64,000 bases of DNA, from NCBI RefSeq assembly GCF_964340395.1, contig NC_135570.1:2593501-2657500 (forward strand), in the 5' to 3' direction. Origin of the DNA: Glandiceps talaboti (Eukaryota > Hemichordata > Enteropneusta > Spengelidae). A program made the translations under genes and the position numbers. Below the pieces are notes generated by a model. The model did not search any database. It saw nothing but the letters and a program-made list of their open reading frames with translations, and had not been told where the DNA came from. The stretch's first letter is position 1, and the number at the start of each line of letters is the position of its first letter. Below are positions 41,906 through 53,878 of the stretch, piece after piece.

Positions 41906-42153
41906 TAGGGAACTTGCAAACCCGCCATGTTTAATGTTGCATCATGGGAAATGTGATAATAAATACTAATGAATCGGTATTGTAAACAATAATGTTACAT
42001 TGTTTGTTACCACAAATAACCAATTCATAGTCATCCTGACTATTGTGGGAGGTTTATTTTATCAGTAGCTCCAGATTAGGTATTACGATAACCACAGATA
42101 ATCCCATAGTCCTTGGCGTCTGAGCATGCTCAGTCAGGAGTGCAAGTTCCCTA
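41906..42153 (+). mobile_element. MITE family A, copy 3 (248 bp)
   Basis: Same element as 39-275 and 1375-1627. ATTCAAT lies directly on both sides of the AGGG ... CCCT ends here and may be a target duplication, although the local sequence is itself repetitive. Confidence 0.85.
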
Positions 42154-42615
42154 TTCAATTTTAACGTGTTTGATTACTGATGTTAAATACTAGTATATTT
42201 CATACTGAGTTTGGTCAATTCTCAATTTAATTTTCATTTGGTTTATAACTTTCAAATTCAATCTTTATTGGTTCAATAGAAAAAGTTCCTTCTTTGCAAA
42301 AAGCATTACTATTAAATTTTTATTTGAAAATCTTTTTGAGACAACACATCTGATGACAGATTGTGTACACTATACCTTCCATATACATACATACAAAATG
42401 CAATTTTGGTGAAAAGTATATAATTCAATCTAATTTTACATATAAACTTACACCTGTTATGTTTCAGTTACATTTTAGCAACTGAGAAGTATTTATTCTA
42501 TTTGATTTTGAATGAAATTCATATTTTGTTCACTACCTTTAATACGCAAAATGCACCTGCCCTAACTGAATAAACATTTGCCAAGAAGCTTTCATGTTTT
42601 ATAAATTTCTTGAGT

Positions 42616-42698
42616 GTTACCCCTAAAGGCTTCCATTTACATCGTTACCCCTAAAGGCGTCCATTTACATCGTTACCCCTAAAGGCGTCCATTTACAT
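42616..42698. repeat. 28-bp tandem repeat, 3 copies
   Basis: Three units of GTTACCCCTAAAGGCGTCCA plus TTTACATC, almost identical. Confidence 0.93.
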
Positions 42699-43391
42699 TT
42701 CATGGTGGTTCTATATTTATGAGAAAACAGGCATCATTAAAATGTCATCTGACTTGAAAGAAGAGACCGGATGAGTGTGCCTAAGGATAAATTGGTGATT
42801 TAGTGATCAAATCTGGTTAAAAATACAAATACAAAGATGTATAGATTGTGTACATCCTGCCCGACATAATAATTTATATTGCCCTTTTCATCATTTTATT
42901 GAATAATAATATGTATTTTTCATATTAGACCTAAAAAAATTGTGTGGTTCCAATTACGCTCAATTTTAGAATAGGTGAAGTACAAAGATTTTTTTATTTC
43001 ACTTTTTATATTATTTTTTTTATGTGTGAGTGTGTAATTGAGGGCCCTGGGGAGATAAGCTATTTTTAGAGTTGACCAGGCTACCTTCCTTAAACAAGGT
43101 CAAACAAAATAATAATATAAATTCAGGTAGTTATGTTTTCCATTGTTTTCCATATGGTGTCTGTATTATTGGTTTCTTCCTATCAGATGTACAGCCATTA
43201 CAGATTGGAAGAACAGTTTTATATTGTCTTTTTAAGTTGTCAGTTTCTTCATGCACTATTTTTTTGCAAGACTTCACAATTTTCATGATTTTAATATTTT
43301 TTTCATGAATACATAAAAAATGTTTAGGGTCGGGTAACCAGAACTAAACAATTTTTTTGAGCCCTAAGTATATTGGCGTTGGTGTAAATAA
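42699..43391. other. No gene seen
   Basis: T-rich sequence. An AAAATGTTTAGGGTCGG word near 43316 recurs, altered and inverted, around 45418-45460 and may be a decayed repeat. Confidence 0.45.
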
Positions 43392-43541
43392 TGTTATTTT
43401 CCAATATTTTTCTTCATTCAGCCGGAAAATATTCATGACCTAAGGGTTGTCACTACGTATCTATTGACTCGTAAAGACAAAGACCCCTTAGGTCATTCAT
43501 ATTTCCCTTGGCTGAACGAAGAAAAATATTGGGGAATAACA
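43392..43541 (+). mobile_element. MITE family B, copy 2 (palindromic)
   Basis: This is the best preserved copy: TGTTATT and AATAACA at the tips, then AATATTTTTCTTCATTCAGC arms and the GACCTAAGGG/CCCCTTAGGTCA core around a ~35-bp loop. Confidence 0.85.
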
Positions 43542-43622
43542 TCTAAATACATAGTAACAGTTGAAAGATTAATGTAGTATGTGTATGCATCATTCACTGT
43601 TAGTCTTTTTCCTATATGACGA

Positions 43623-43950
43623 GTTATGATTACTATGATCATCTCCACTCATGTATAGGGAAAATTGGTATTCTAGTACAGAAATCTGTGCTACTCCCAG
43701 CTGGGTGAAGGGTAAAATGACACATGTCAGTACTTATCCATCATTCACAAATTGACAGGCAGTTCCTTTACAATAGACAATTGTTCATTAATTGAACTCC
43801 ACCTCGCCAGTCTGAAACTAAAATCAGGTGGAGACTCAATAACATCATCATGTTTATATGAAAGCAGTCGGGGTAGCACAGATTTCAGTGCTACTACTAG
43901 AATAACGACTTTCCCTATACATGAGTGGAGATGATCATAGTAATCGTAAC
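43623..43950. mobile_element. Palindromic hairpin element, ~85-bp arms
   Basis: The left arm GTTATGATTACTATGATCAT and the next 60 or so bases are mirrored in the right arm up to 43950, including CTCCACTCATGTATAGGGAA and ACAGAAATCTGTGCTAC-like words. The central part (43797-43865) recurs at 35311-35385 and, inverted, at 45165-45269. A 60-codon frame across it is not a recognisable gene. Confidence 0.82.
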
Positions 43951-44148
43951 GTGTTCACTGTGGACTCATCTAAAAGCTGACACTTGTCATATACTATGTA
44001 TGCACTATACGCACAACATATGGACACATCATGGTATGAAGTCAACCTACACACTCACACACGTGCACATCATTCCATATATATGCACACATGTAGGTGT
44101 CACATGTATGTATATGCATGCAAACACATACACACGCATGCGTGCACG

Positions 44149-44149
44149 T

Positions 44150-44208
<59 letters not shown>
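44149..44208. repeat. (CA)n microsatellite
   Basis: About 60 bp of CA, preceded by imperfect CA/TG-rich sequence from about 44050. Confidence 0.96.
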
Positions 44209-44212
<4 letters not shown>

Positions 44213-45093
44213 TACAGACCATGAACAATACAATACACCAAGCTAAGTTCATATTCCATCAGGTCTATATGCAACCAATACAAGATCACATGATAGTGTC
44301 ACCATCTCTTCTAACAGCCTGTAAATGTCACCATCACACAGAAGAGTGAATACAACCAATTCAGCTCAAAAATAGCTCAGCTGTCCGATCCCAAGCAAGT
44401 GATTTAATCCTAAAAACCTACATACTTGTATTCAAACCATATTAGACTATCTCTTTTATGGTTATGAACTGACTCAGAAAACTAACTTCAAACTGAATCA
44501 CCTATACACAAGCACAGCTGCATCATTTTCATACAATAAAATCTTAGCAGTGGCAGATACAAGATTTAACTTTTTTGTCATCCCCACCTAAAGGTTTCAC
44601 CTTTTTTCTATAAATTACTCTTTATTCTGTACACATAAATCACTTCGTTCTATGACAAGGTTTATTTTTTTTGTTTCCAAACACATGTCTCTTGTATTTA
44701 TGCTCTGGAATCTCCACCTAGTGATCAAAATGTCGCCATCAAAATGTCAAAGCCCATTAACAGATGTTATAGACTCTATCAGTCTTTGGCGAAAACACAT
44801 GTAAACATGTACTTTTACTTGTCTGTACATGGAGACAAAAGACTGACCCTGTCAGGCTTCAGAGTATCACAAAGTTTATGTGTTTGTTTTGTAATGTTTC
44901 TAACTATAAAGATGAATAAAAAACATCTAAGTTTCACTTCAGGTATGCCATCTCTGTTCATTCTTGCTGAACTTAGCTGGTAGGGAATTTTACTGTTCTC
45001 GTAAAAATTGGGGGAGCGTGTACAACCAGTGCCACTGAAAGCTCTAATGGTTTTATGAGGATGGTTGATGCCTTGATATTCCACTTTCTTTAA

Positions 45094-45269
45094 TTCAGTT
45101 CCTGACGGACCATATTCCTTACTACGTTATCTTCACACTTATACTGTCTAGTCAAGCCTGTGACTCTCACACAGATTTCTGTGTTTCCCACCTACAGCGT
45201 TCATATAAACATGATGACGTCATCGCTTCCCCACATGATTTTAGTTTAAACAGACTGGAGGTGGAGTCC
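45094..45269 (-). repeat. Interspersed repeat related to the 43.7-kb hairpin element
   Basis: The reverse complement of 45165-45269 carries CTCCACCTCCAGTCTG, AAACTAAAATCATGTGGGGA and CATCATCATGTTTATATGAA-like words in the order seen at 43797-43865. The part 45094-45165 matches 21391-21460 (GTTCCTGACNG-ACCATATTCC). It contains a TGACGTCA palindrome at 45215-45222. Confidence 0.6.
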
Positions 45270-46240
45270 TGGTTGGACATAGTCAAAACAGCTGTATGAA
45301 TGAATATTTAAACAGACAAACAAACAACACAAGTTAATTATAGGCTAGATAACAAATTCAAAATTTTTTGTTAAGCTTGACTTCTTAGGCAAAATAAAAA
45401 AAATGTGTTTCCAATAATCTGACCGACCCTAGTTTAAGCTGGCAACCCTAAACATTTTTTATAAACATTTAAAACAAAACGAAAGGAAATTCTTTGTCTT
45501 CTTGACCTTCATGCATATCTGTTTTCTTTCCCAAGTACTGCCTGTACATATTTCATCAAATTATCACATTTGGTTTGGTTCTGGATCATAGCAATATTTT
45601 TCAAAAATAAAAACGAATACAAAGATATGATAAAATGAAATAAAATGTCAACATACCTACACTATCTTCTGGAAACAAATAATTGTTGTTGTTTTCGCTT
45701 AACTGCCTTTTCATTTTAGACCAAAGTGGCAAAAATATTCTAGATTTTTATGAGCCTATCAAAATTTTGATGAAAAATCATAAAATTTTATCTAAACTAT
45801 AAAAAATGTAATCCCCAAATCATATGCGACACGTCTGGCTTCTATGTATGGTGAACCAGATTTATTGTGTTTTCACCTACACTCTCCAATCCTGACTGAC
45901 ATCCCCTAACTATGAAAGGCAAGGATTTATTGCCAGCAGTTGAAATGTTTAGCTGAAGCATTCCAACACATAAATACCCTGAATTTCACAATTACATTTG
46001 CTGTCAGTCAGCATTCTGGATCTACAAATTGCATTTAGCATTTAATACAAGACTAAGTGATGGTAAATGAAATAATGTCAATATACTGTGTACCCTACCT
46101 AATGCAATTCATTGTGTCAGATTCCCATTTTGATTTTATTTTAGTTGACCGAGTTTAGTCTGGGTTCTTACAGTTCTATAGACAGTTTCTTTTCTCTTTC
46201 ACTAAATTCTACACATTATACACATTCTTATTATCATACA

Positions 46241-46490
46241 GTGCAAGATGTGATCTGTTGAATAAACTGCATTGATAACAAGTTATCCTACTAAATTTAC
46301 ATGTGAACAATAACAATTTAAATAAATTTGCATACATGAATAATTAGCATAATTTATATTATACCGTGCAAGATGTGAGTCTGTTGAATAACCTGCACTG
46401 ATAACAAGTTATCCTACTAAATTTACATGTGAACAATAACTTTGAATAAATTTGCATATATGAATAATTAACACGATTTATATCATACAT
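46241..46490. repeat. 125-bp tandem duplication
   Basis: Units starting at 46241 and 46366 share GTGCAAGATGTGA, GATAACAAGTTATCCTACTA and AATTTACATGTGAACAATAA and are over 90% identical. Each contains ATTTGCAT. Confidence 0.93.
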
Positions 46491-46534
46491 TTTTAATTTT
46501 TTCATAATTATGCCTGAGCGGGTATACAATGTAA

Positions 46535-46804
46535 TATGCCTTTCTAAAATTTGCTATGGTGGTGCTCTACTTCCTGTCTCTGTGTACCCTGGGGGTATAC
46601 ATGGTATAAGTTATTTGGCTATAATCATAGAGCACTGCTTACTTTCCTCAATGTCTGAACAATATTAAAATATCTCTCATTTACACTTCTACAGTATACC
46701 AAGGGACAAAGCTCTTAAGAAACGGTACTATGAGGTGATGATACCCCCAATTTGAGTGAGGGCGCTGTACTCTCAGTTTCCTGTTTGCATTCTGGAATGG
46801 CCTA
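46535..46804 (+). mobile_element. Repeat family F, copy 2
   Basis: Inverted and closely similar to 9924-10187. Its right end GGCCTA abuts MITE B copy 3. Confidence 0.78.
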
Positions 46805-46940
46805 TATTTTACTTGATTCAGCAGGAAAATACTCACGATCTAAGGAGTTGTCACTACTTGTCTCACAACTCAGAGTGACAAGGCCCCCTTAGGTGACATA
46901 TTTTCCTTGGCCAAACGGAGAAAAATGTCAGGGAACAATA
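46805..46940 (+). mobile_element. MITE family B, copy 3
   Basis: The arms TGATTCAGCAGGAAAATA and TATTTTCCTTGGCCAAACGG with a GATCTAAGG/CCTTAGGTGA core match copies 1 and 2. The left tip (AATATTTTTCTTC) is largely missing, perhaps lost at the junction with the family F element. Confidence 0.7.
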
Positions 46941-47949
46941 TCTAAATATTATATAAAATTCATGACATGGCTGTGGTGTTTACTGAGTATGAATGTCATT
47001 CCCATTACTGGCACATCTTCCTTTGCAGTTGTAGCATCAGCCTGAGATACAGGTCAAATGTTAATATTAAGGCAAATAAATTCTCCCTGAGTTCCCCTGG
47101 TATTTTATTCAGCTCCCATCAAAATTAGGTACAAGTTATGGAAATCTCTGCACGCTATACTAGGTTTCACAAACCATAGCAAAATCCCTGAAGCATGTAT
47201 GTTGTAATGACATTGCATTATACTCCACACTGAGATGAATAAAGCTACGGTCATGTCATAATGTATACTGCGCCAGAGTTTTTATAAGGCTAGGTAGGTA
47301 AGTACGTTAATGCGACCTGAGTTCCCCATTATTTTACCAAATCATACGACAAGATAATGAAAATTATTCAATGTTTACTAGAATTCTCTCTTCTCTTTGG
47401 ATTCCCAAACCCTTTACAAATCCACTGCTGTGTTTCCATGACCTAATGAATATTTTTAAGCATGTACATACAGTCAATGTCATATAAATGTCAAGAGAAC
47501 ACTTTTATTCGAATCTCTAGAGAAGTTTGTCCATGGGCAAGTAGAAAGAAATAAAGCTAGACGTCGCCAGTTCTGTCACACAGTTCCAAGACTTTTCCAT
47601 GTTACATTACATCAAGGAGACAAAGAGACAAAGCTCACAGCTAGCCGATTGATTTTGTATAATTTACACTGACAAAATACATAACCTAATGAATCTGATA
47701 TTTACAAAGACACGTACACATAGATAGTCTGTAATGAATGTTTTAGATTTTTACACTGCTATGTGTTCCCCTTGGAAGAAGCATTTAATATAGCAACGTC
47801 ACTTACACATTTTTCAGTCATTTTTTTAGTTGCAAGGCCAAACCAATCCTCTGGACTACAGTTTGACATTTAACATATATTCATAAATTGACTAGTGAAT
47901 GATATCCATAGTCAATACCTAGACAGTAACAGGGAGTTCATAAGATTTA
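46941..47949. other. No gene seen
   Basis: AT-rich sequence; nothing recognised. Confidence 0.5.
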
Positions 47950-48115
47950 CGTACAAAGTGATTGAATTTGCATATAAATAAACTTTTGCATACTGGATGA
48001 ATTTGCATATATATAAACATTTGTATATTAGAAGAATTTGCATATAAATAAACATTTTGCATACTGGATGAATTTGCATAGATATAAACATTTGTATATG
48101 AGAAGAATTTCGATT
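47950..48115. repeat. ~35-bp tandem repeat with spaced ATTTGCAT octamers
   Basis: Four to five imperfect units of GAATTTGCATATAAATAAAC plus ATTTTGCATACTGGAT-type sequence. The octamer ATTTGCAT is perfect at 47966, 48001, 48036 and 48072, spaced 35-36 bp apart. Confidence 0.85.
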
Positions 48116-49073
48116 TGAAGAATTGTGACAAAGAAGACTGAAATCCTGAAAAGTGAAACTTCAAAATCACATATATTATGTATGAGTCATACACCTGGAG
48201 GTACTTTTACTTAAAAGGTGGAAGTAACATCTCATTCTGCAGACTTTCCCTTTTCATATATTACTCTAAAAAGGTTGGAAAAATTTGAATAAGTCAGAGC
48301 TGTGTGTAAGCTTGCTGCAGTGACAGTTGTCACAGAACTAAAGGAACTGATAATAATCATACAATTTCAATCGATAGAATATTTCAAATGAAACTAGTTA
48401 TTTCCTAGTACCGACTATTTTATCTGATCTACCTAAAATCATTCTTTTTGTGTGCGTGTTGAATAGGGAATGAGAAATATTAGTGGTACGTCTCCCATAG
48501 GTTTTACTTTCAGAGCTTGCGTATAAATTGAACTATTTGATCAGGGAGTATATGTACTTTTATCGACTCGCTGTATACACATACAATATAAGCAGGTAAA
48601 TTGGTAGCTATGTTCTGAAAGAGATGATGATACCCTGACATTTTGTAAGTACATGTATATGATGAGAACTATCCTCAAATCATGACTCCATGACTCTTTA
48701 CTTTCATTTACCATCTTTTAAGAGTACCTCCACCCCCACCCCCTCTAGCAGTATGCCCTCTCATAAATGTCAAAAGTTTTGTCAAATGATGAACTACTTT
48801 TTTGGGGGGGAGTCAACACATAGTAAGGGATAGGGGACCATTTTGGTGGGTGACATGAAATTACTGTTCATCAGTAGCACGTCAGATTGGCTAGGAGGGG
48901 ATAACAGACTTCTAGCTTGTACAAGGATTATAAGAAAAAGATAATGTGGCTAGTCTAAGCAGTAAACCATGCTTTCTTGTCCTTCTACCCATTTTCCTAT
49001 ACATGATTTTACCAACATTCAACAAACACATTGACCAGAGACGATATATCACCAAACGAGCTTTTTTCCATCA
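48116..49073. other. No gene seen
   Basis: AT-rich sequence with a C-rich run near 48731 and a G run near 48803; nothing recognised. Confidence 0.5.
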
Positions 49074-49525
49074 TTAAAGGGAATGTCACTCTGGGAAATA
49101 AAGACATTTTCATAAACTATGGGTTCTGAAGAGTTCATTTCATAATTTTACATCACCTACAATTACTTGTGATTTCAGAGAAACATCAAGTTGACCTTGT
49201 GCCTTTATAGGGTATCTTTGCTATACAGAATTGCATCATGGGAGTCAGCAGAAATAATATATTCAAATTCCACATTGAATATTCATGAGTCTTGAGTACC
49301 CATTCCCTTCAGTGTAAAACATCTCTCATGAATATATTATGTTCAACTTGCATTACTCCCATGATGCAATGTCCCACAGCAATGAACCCTATGTATAAAG
49401 GCACAAGATAGAATTGATCTCTTTCTGTATAAGTAATTGTAAGTGATGTAAGATCATGAAAAGACTGTCTCGAACCCATAGTTTATGAAAATCACTTCAT
49501 TTCCTAGAGTGGCATTCCCCTTTAA
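49074..49525. mobile_element. TTAA-flanked palindromic MITE (452 bp), piggyBac-like ends
   Basis: TTAA stands at both ends, followed inward by AGGGAATG and its inverted partner CATTCCCCT. The two halves are inverted copies along nearly the full length, sharing TTTTCATAAACTATGGGTTC, CTTGTGCCTTTATA, GCATCATGGGAGT and ATATATTCA words. TTAA duplication is the hallmark of piggyBac-type insertion. No transposase frame is present. Confidence 0.83.
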
Positions 49526-49627
49526 AAATGTTAGCGCTAAACAGTTGATGGTATTCTCAGTATTGTCTTAAACGGTTCAGGATAAAATCACAAACATAAA
49601 AACACAGCAAAAGCATTGAACACGCAT

Positions 49628-49770
49628 GTAAACACCAGTGTTTGAAAATACTATCATCAAACACTTGATCCCCTCATTTATGTTTAGACACCAAAATGTT
49701 TGAAAATACTACCACCAAACACTTGTTTGGACACCAATATGTTTGAAAATACTATCATGAAACACTTCAC
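49628..49770. repeat. Short tandem repeat around TGTTTGAAAATACTA
   Basis: Three units of ACACCA...TGTTTGAAAATACTA and ATCAAACACTTG with variable spacers (about 60 and 48 bp). Confidence 0.82.
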
Positions 49771-51394
49771 GGTCCTCGTTTGTATTTGTAAACTAGAAAA
49801 CCTGCTTTAAACAGAGCTCTACACATTATTTGTATTGGCACAATGTAGAACAGACCATGTACACACTGGTTCCTAGTATTTGTACAACCTAAGTAAACAC
49901 TTAGCCAATAAGAACACACCATTATTTCCCAACACTCAACTTAATAGTTTAACTGATCTCTCCGGCAGGTTGACTCAAAAAGCTATATCATCCAAAGCAG
50001 TACAGGCAGTGACAATTTATCATTCAATAATGGACTGATCTTACTAGTGTAGTAGCAATTCATTTGATGTTGCTCTGGTAAAGAGCCCTTCAGATCAAAC
50101 TTTAAGCCTTTAAAAACATACTCCTTACTTGGAATAAATTGCTCCCTTAGGACCATATCATTTTTATATCCTTGGATTATTCTTATCCCTACAAATCACA
50201 TTCATGATCAGATGGTAGCAACATAGAACATAGAGACTTCTCAGCAACAGCAAACAAGCAACCTAGTGGTTGAAATCGCGCCACTGGTTTTTTATTTTTG
50301 TTATATAAATGGTAGCAGATGGACGAGGTGAACCTCAGATATTGTATTAGTTGAGCATTTTCTATTTCATCAACATATAGTCAACTCTTATATCCATATC
50401 TGTAATGTTACTTGTCACCTTCATTTCATCAACATAGTCTGTACCATCCAAATCTCTAATTATACTAGGTGTTAGAAACAGTTCAACTATGCTACAATTT
50501 AGAATAACCATTATATTAGTAGTTCATCATTCTTGGTTAATATCACCTATAAACCTGCCGGGTCAAAAACATTCCTACAAAACATATCTCCCATCATAAT
50601 TTAGCTCATTGGCTTTAAAAGATATGATTGTCATTCTTTATGGTAGAATAGATTATTTTCCAGCCAATGGGGTGTACCAAAAAAAACCAAAACAATAATG
50701 CTATGGCATTGTAGCCAACTGTAAAGAAGATGAAAACAACAAGTTGATGGACAGTGGACGGACGATGACGGAGAATGAACCTAACCCAGAAGCTCCGGTC
50801 AGCTGTCACTTACAGCAGAGCTAAAAAGTTAGCTGAACTGATTTGTTAATTAACGGATAAATATTTAATTAAAAGTACAACCTATTACGTTATTATCTTC
50901 TTTACTTTATCCATTTTCAAAAGATGCATTGAAAATTTATTATACATTATCTAATCAAGTAGCAATATCACCAACTGAATGGGATTCTCTTAGTATTCAC
51001 CAAGCTGTCTATTCTTGGAAAGTATTCCTCTCCCCTAACCCCTCCCCCTACGACAAGATAATGATATACTCAGGGGCTCACACTGTACAGGCTGTGTCCA
51101 CTTTGGACTCTAACCAGACATACAAAAACAAATCTTTATGTCAACCCTGAGGCAGTCCAGTTAGGTCAGGTGCAAAAGGGTAGTTTAGGACCCAGATGTC
51201 AACTCAAAATTCCATTTGATTATGTTAATAGAGTTTAGTTTCCTAGATAAGGATTCAAAGGGACAGTTTACAGGGTCAAAGTTCAGGGTTACTGCTACAT
51301 GATTGGAACAAATACAGGATATGCTAATATTGGATGACTTTGATCTGTCATTTATGTCAACATAGAGTCAAGAATAACATACAAATGAATGGAT
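49771..51394. other. No gene seen
   Basis: A TGGACGGACGATGACGGA word near 50755 resembles simple repeats seen in invertebrate genomes. Open frames at 50615-50809 (minus) and 50929-51150 (plus) match nothing. Confidence 0.45.
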
Positions 51395-51500
51395 GGGGAA
51401 TGAATGAATGAATGAATATGAATGTGAATATGAATGTGAATGTGAATGAAAACGTGAATGTGAACTTGAATATGAATGTGAATGTGAACGTGAACGTGGA
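51395..51500. repeat. (GAATGT)n/(GAAT)n tandem repeat
   Basis: GAAT units pass into GAATATGAATGT and GAACGTGAACGT variants over about 100 bp. Confidence 0.9.
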
Positions 51501-51654
51501 CCATTATCCACTTTTGCAACTTATGCCACAGTTTTACGACTTACCTTATATCGCTGTATAGTCAAAACTCACATTATTTTGTACATATAGTCTGAAAACA
51601 GTAACTGTCTTCACTAATAGAGATGCATAGACAGTTTGCATCTATAGGGCTCAT

Positions 51655-51898
51655 TACACAGCAATTTTGATCATTGAGTATGCAGTATCTACGCTGTCAT
51701 GGTGAATATCACCATGATGCTTAATTTTGATTTGCGGTATCTATGATGCCATGGTGAATATTGCCATAATGCATTTAGCAATTTTAATGTGCGGTATCTC
51801 TGCTGTCATGGAGAATATTGCCACGGTGCATTTAGCAATTTCGATATGCGGTAGCTAATATGCTCTCATGGTGAATATTACCATGATGCATTTACAAG
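51655..51898. repeat. ~61-bp tandem repeat, 4 copies
   Basis: Each unit has TGCGGTATCT, then TGTCATGGTGAATATTNCCAT and GATGCATTTAGCAATTT-type blocks. CATGGTGAATATTACCATG within each unit is an inverted repeat able to form a short hairpin. Confidence 0.88.
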
Positions 51899-52255
51899 TA
51901 CATGTATACTCGTACTGTGATGTAGAACCAGTACAGTTCAAACCTCTATAACATTTCCTAGTATATATATATAAACATATTAAAGAAGTCACACCTGCAG
52001 GCAATGGGAAATACATGTTCCATTTCATGTTCTTGTGAGGGATGTCAAGATTACAAGCACTTCCAGTAGTTGCTATCCCTCCTACTGGCTTGAATAATTA
52101 ATCTATACATGTCTTACATGGTGTTATTAGTAGTTGCAACCTCAAGCATTTTCCTTCATGAATGGACACAAAAGTTACGTATGTATGGGTAGATTTACTG
52201 TGTAGACCATTCTTTGCTCGTGTAGGATTGTAATATACAAAATTACCAAAAAATA

Positions 52256-52658
52256 TACAACTGCTGACATCATACAACTGCTGACATCAGACTGCGGACA
52301 AACAGAACCTACTACAAACATGAAAAGTAAACAAATGAATTGGACTAATAACCTTTGTCTCAGCATGTTAGAACAACAGAGACTTGTATTTAACACACAT
52401 GGTTTGACAGTTTCATGGCCTCTTTATGTATATATGAAATGCCTGGGGAACTGGAGATGTGTTTGTGAACATGAACCATTATATAATGTGGCCATACAAC
52501 AGTTTTTTTATCAAATGATGGAATGTAATACATTAAGTCTCTGTACTTCCAATATGCTATATATATCAAGTGTTATTAATCCATTTCAGTTGTTTACTTT
52601 CTCTGTTTGTAACAGATTCCAGGTTCCATTCATTCATGGTCTGATGTCGGCAGTCATA
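52256..52658 (+). mobile_element. Palindromic element family J, copy 2
   Basis: Homologous to 26873-27237 over its full length at roughly 80% identity. The left tip TACAACTGCTGACATCA is present twice in tandem (52256 and 52273). The 134-codon plus-strand frame across it is not open in copy 1 and is therefore unlikely to be a protein. Confidence 0.8.
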
Positions 52659-53589
52659 ATTTTATACAATTTTACCAAGCTAAATTATCGAAATGAAAAT
52701 TTCCCTGCTATGAATGCATGGTAACAAGTAGATTTAATTTCAACACTATATTTCTATCTCACTTCCAATGATTTCCTAAACCATTCTGATTCAAATTAGC
52801 CTAGTAGAATCAAGGCAATTGAAGTTTTGAAGTTTTATTTCCCAATGTGACGGCCCAGGAAATATCAAATGAATTCAAAATCCCCGTTGGTATGGATTCT
52901 AGGCTTGATTCAAATTGTCTTTGCACATTTAATACATAGCAACTTAGCCTACATGTTTGTATTCAGATAGCCTCTATTTCAATGCTTCATTGTATGTATT
53001 ATACGTAAACACAAAATCTTGCTTGCAGCTCATACAACTGTATAGATGGTAAATATATGTACTGAATGGTCTATTCTGTTCTCTAGTGTGTTTTCAATGC
53101 AAATCCCAAGCCATCCCATAAATACCAGACGAAAGTCATAATTGATTATAATGTCTATCAGTGGACAAAGTGTAGCTAAATGTAATTCTCACAAATAAGT
53201 AGGTTAACTTGGAGTTGAGAAACATGTGACAGATATGCTTACCACAAACAAGTATACCTGATCTGTCGATAGATCATGTTGTATTGTAACACGATTCTAA
53301 CTCTGTACTATACCATTGGTGTCACATTCTTCCTGAAAACCACTATGCATGCTATTTTTCACTTATTGACCACAAAAATGACATCATATTACATTGTAAA
53401 CAACAGTGCAGTTAATATACATATGTATGTTTGGGAACGGTGTCCTCTAATATCAAAATAAAAACATTTTTGGTTTTCGAACACTGGTAATTGAATTAAT
53501 TTTTTTTTTTGTGTATCACCATACCAACACGGGGAACACCAAAGAAATATCAGACAGTCAAGGTACACTCTGTAAGAACATATTAATTT
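52659..53589. other. No gene seen
   Basis: AT-rich sequence with a T run near 53499; nothing recognised. Confidence 0.5.
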
Positions 53590-53878
53590 CAGGGCTTCAA
53601 ATTTACTTTTTTTTCTTTGGTAGTCCAAGTGGGCTACCAGTTTCAGAAATTGGTAGCCCAAGGATTGTGACCTGTAGTCCGATATTCCTGAACTGAAAAC
53701 AGATTTCCTCTATTGGAAAAATGTGTATTATTTAAAATACTTTCATGTCCATAAATCTTCCATCTTCATCACATAATCAGTGGTAGCCTGAGTGGGCTAT
53801 CAGCTGCAAACTATGGTAGCCCATGATCAGAATTGGTAGTCTGTGGGCATGAGACTTAGCTGTTAATTTCTAGCCCTG
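53590..53878. mobile_element. TIR element with CAGGGCT ends, hAT-like tips
   Basis: CAGGGCTTCAAATT at the left is mirrored by AATTTCTAGCCCTG at the right, and AATTT lies directly outside both ends as a possible 5-bp duplication. Inside, GGTAGTC/GGTAGCC words with GTGGGCTACCAG and GTGGGCTATCAG are repeated. CAGGG-type tips are common in hAT elements, but those usually give 8-bp duplications, so the class is uncertain. Confidence 0.62.

Noticed and set aside
52320-52724. 134-codon open frame on the plus strand
   Set aside because: It lies in a palindromic repeat whose other copy at 26873-27237 breaks the frame; no protein family is recognisable.
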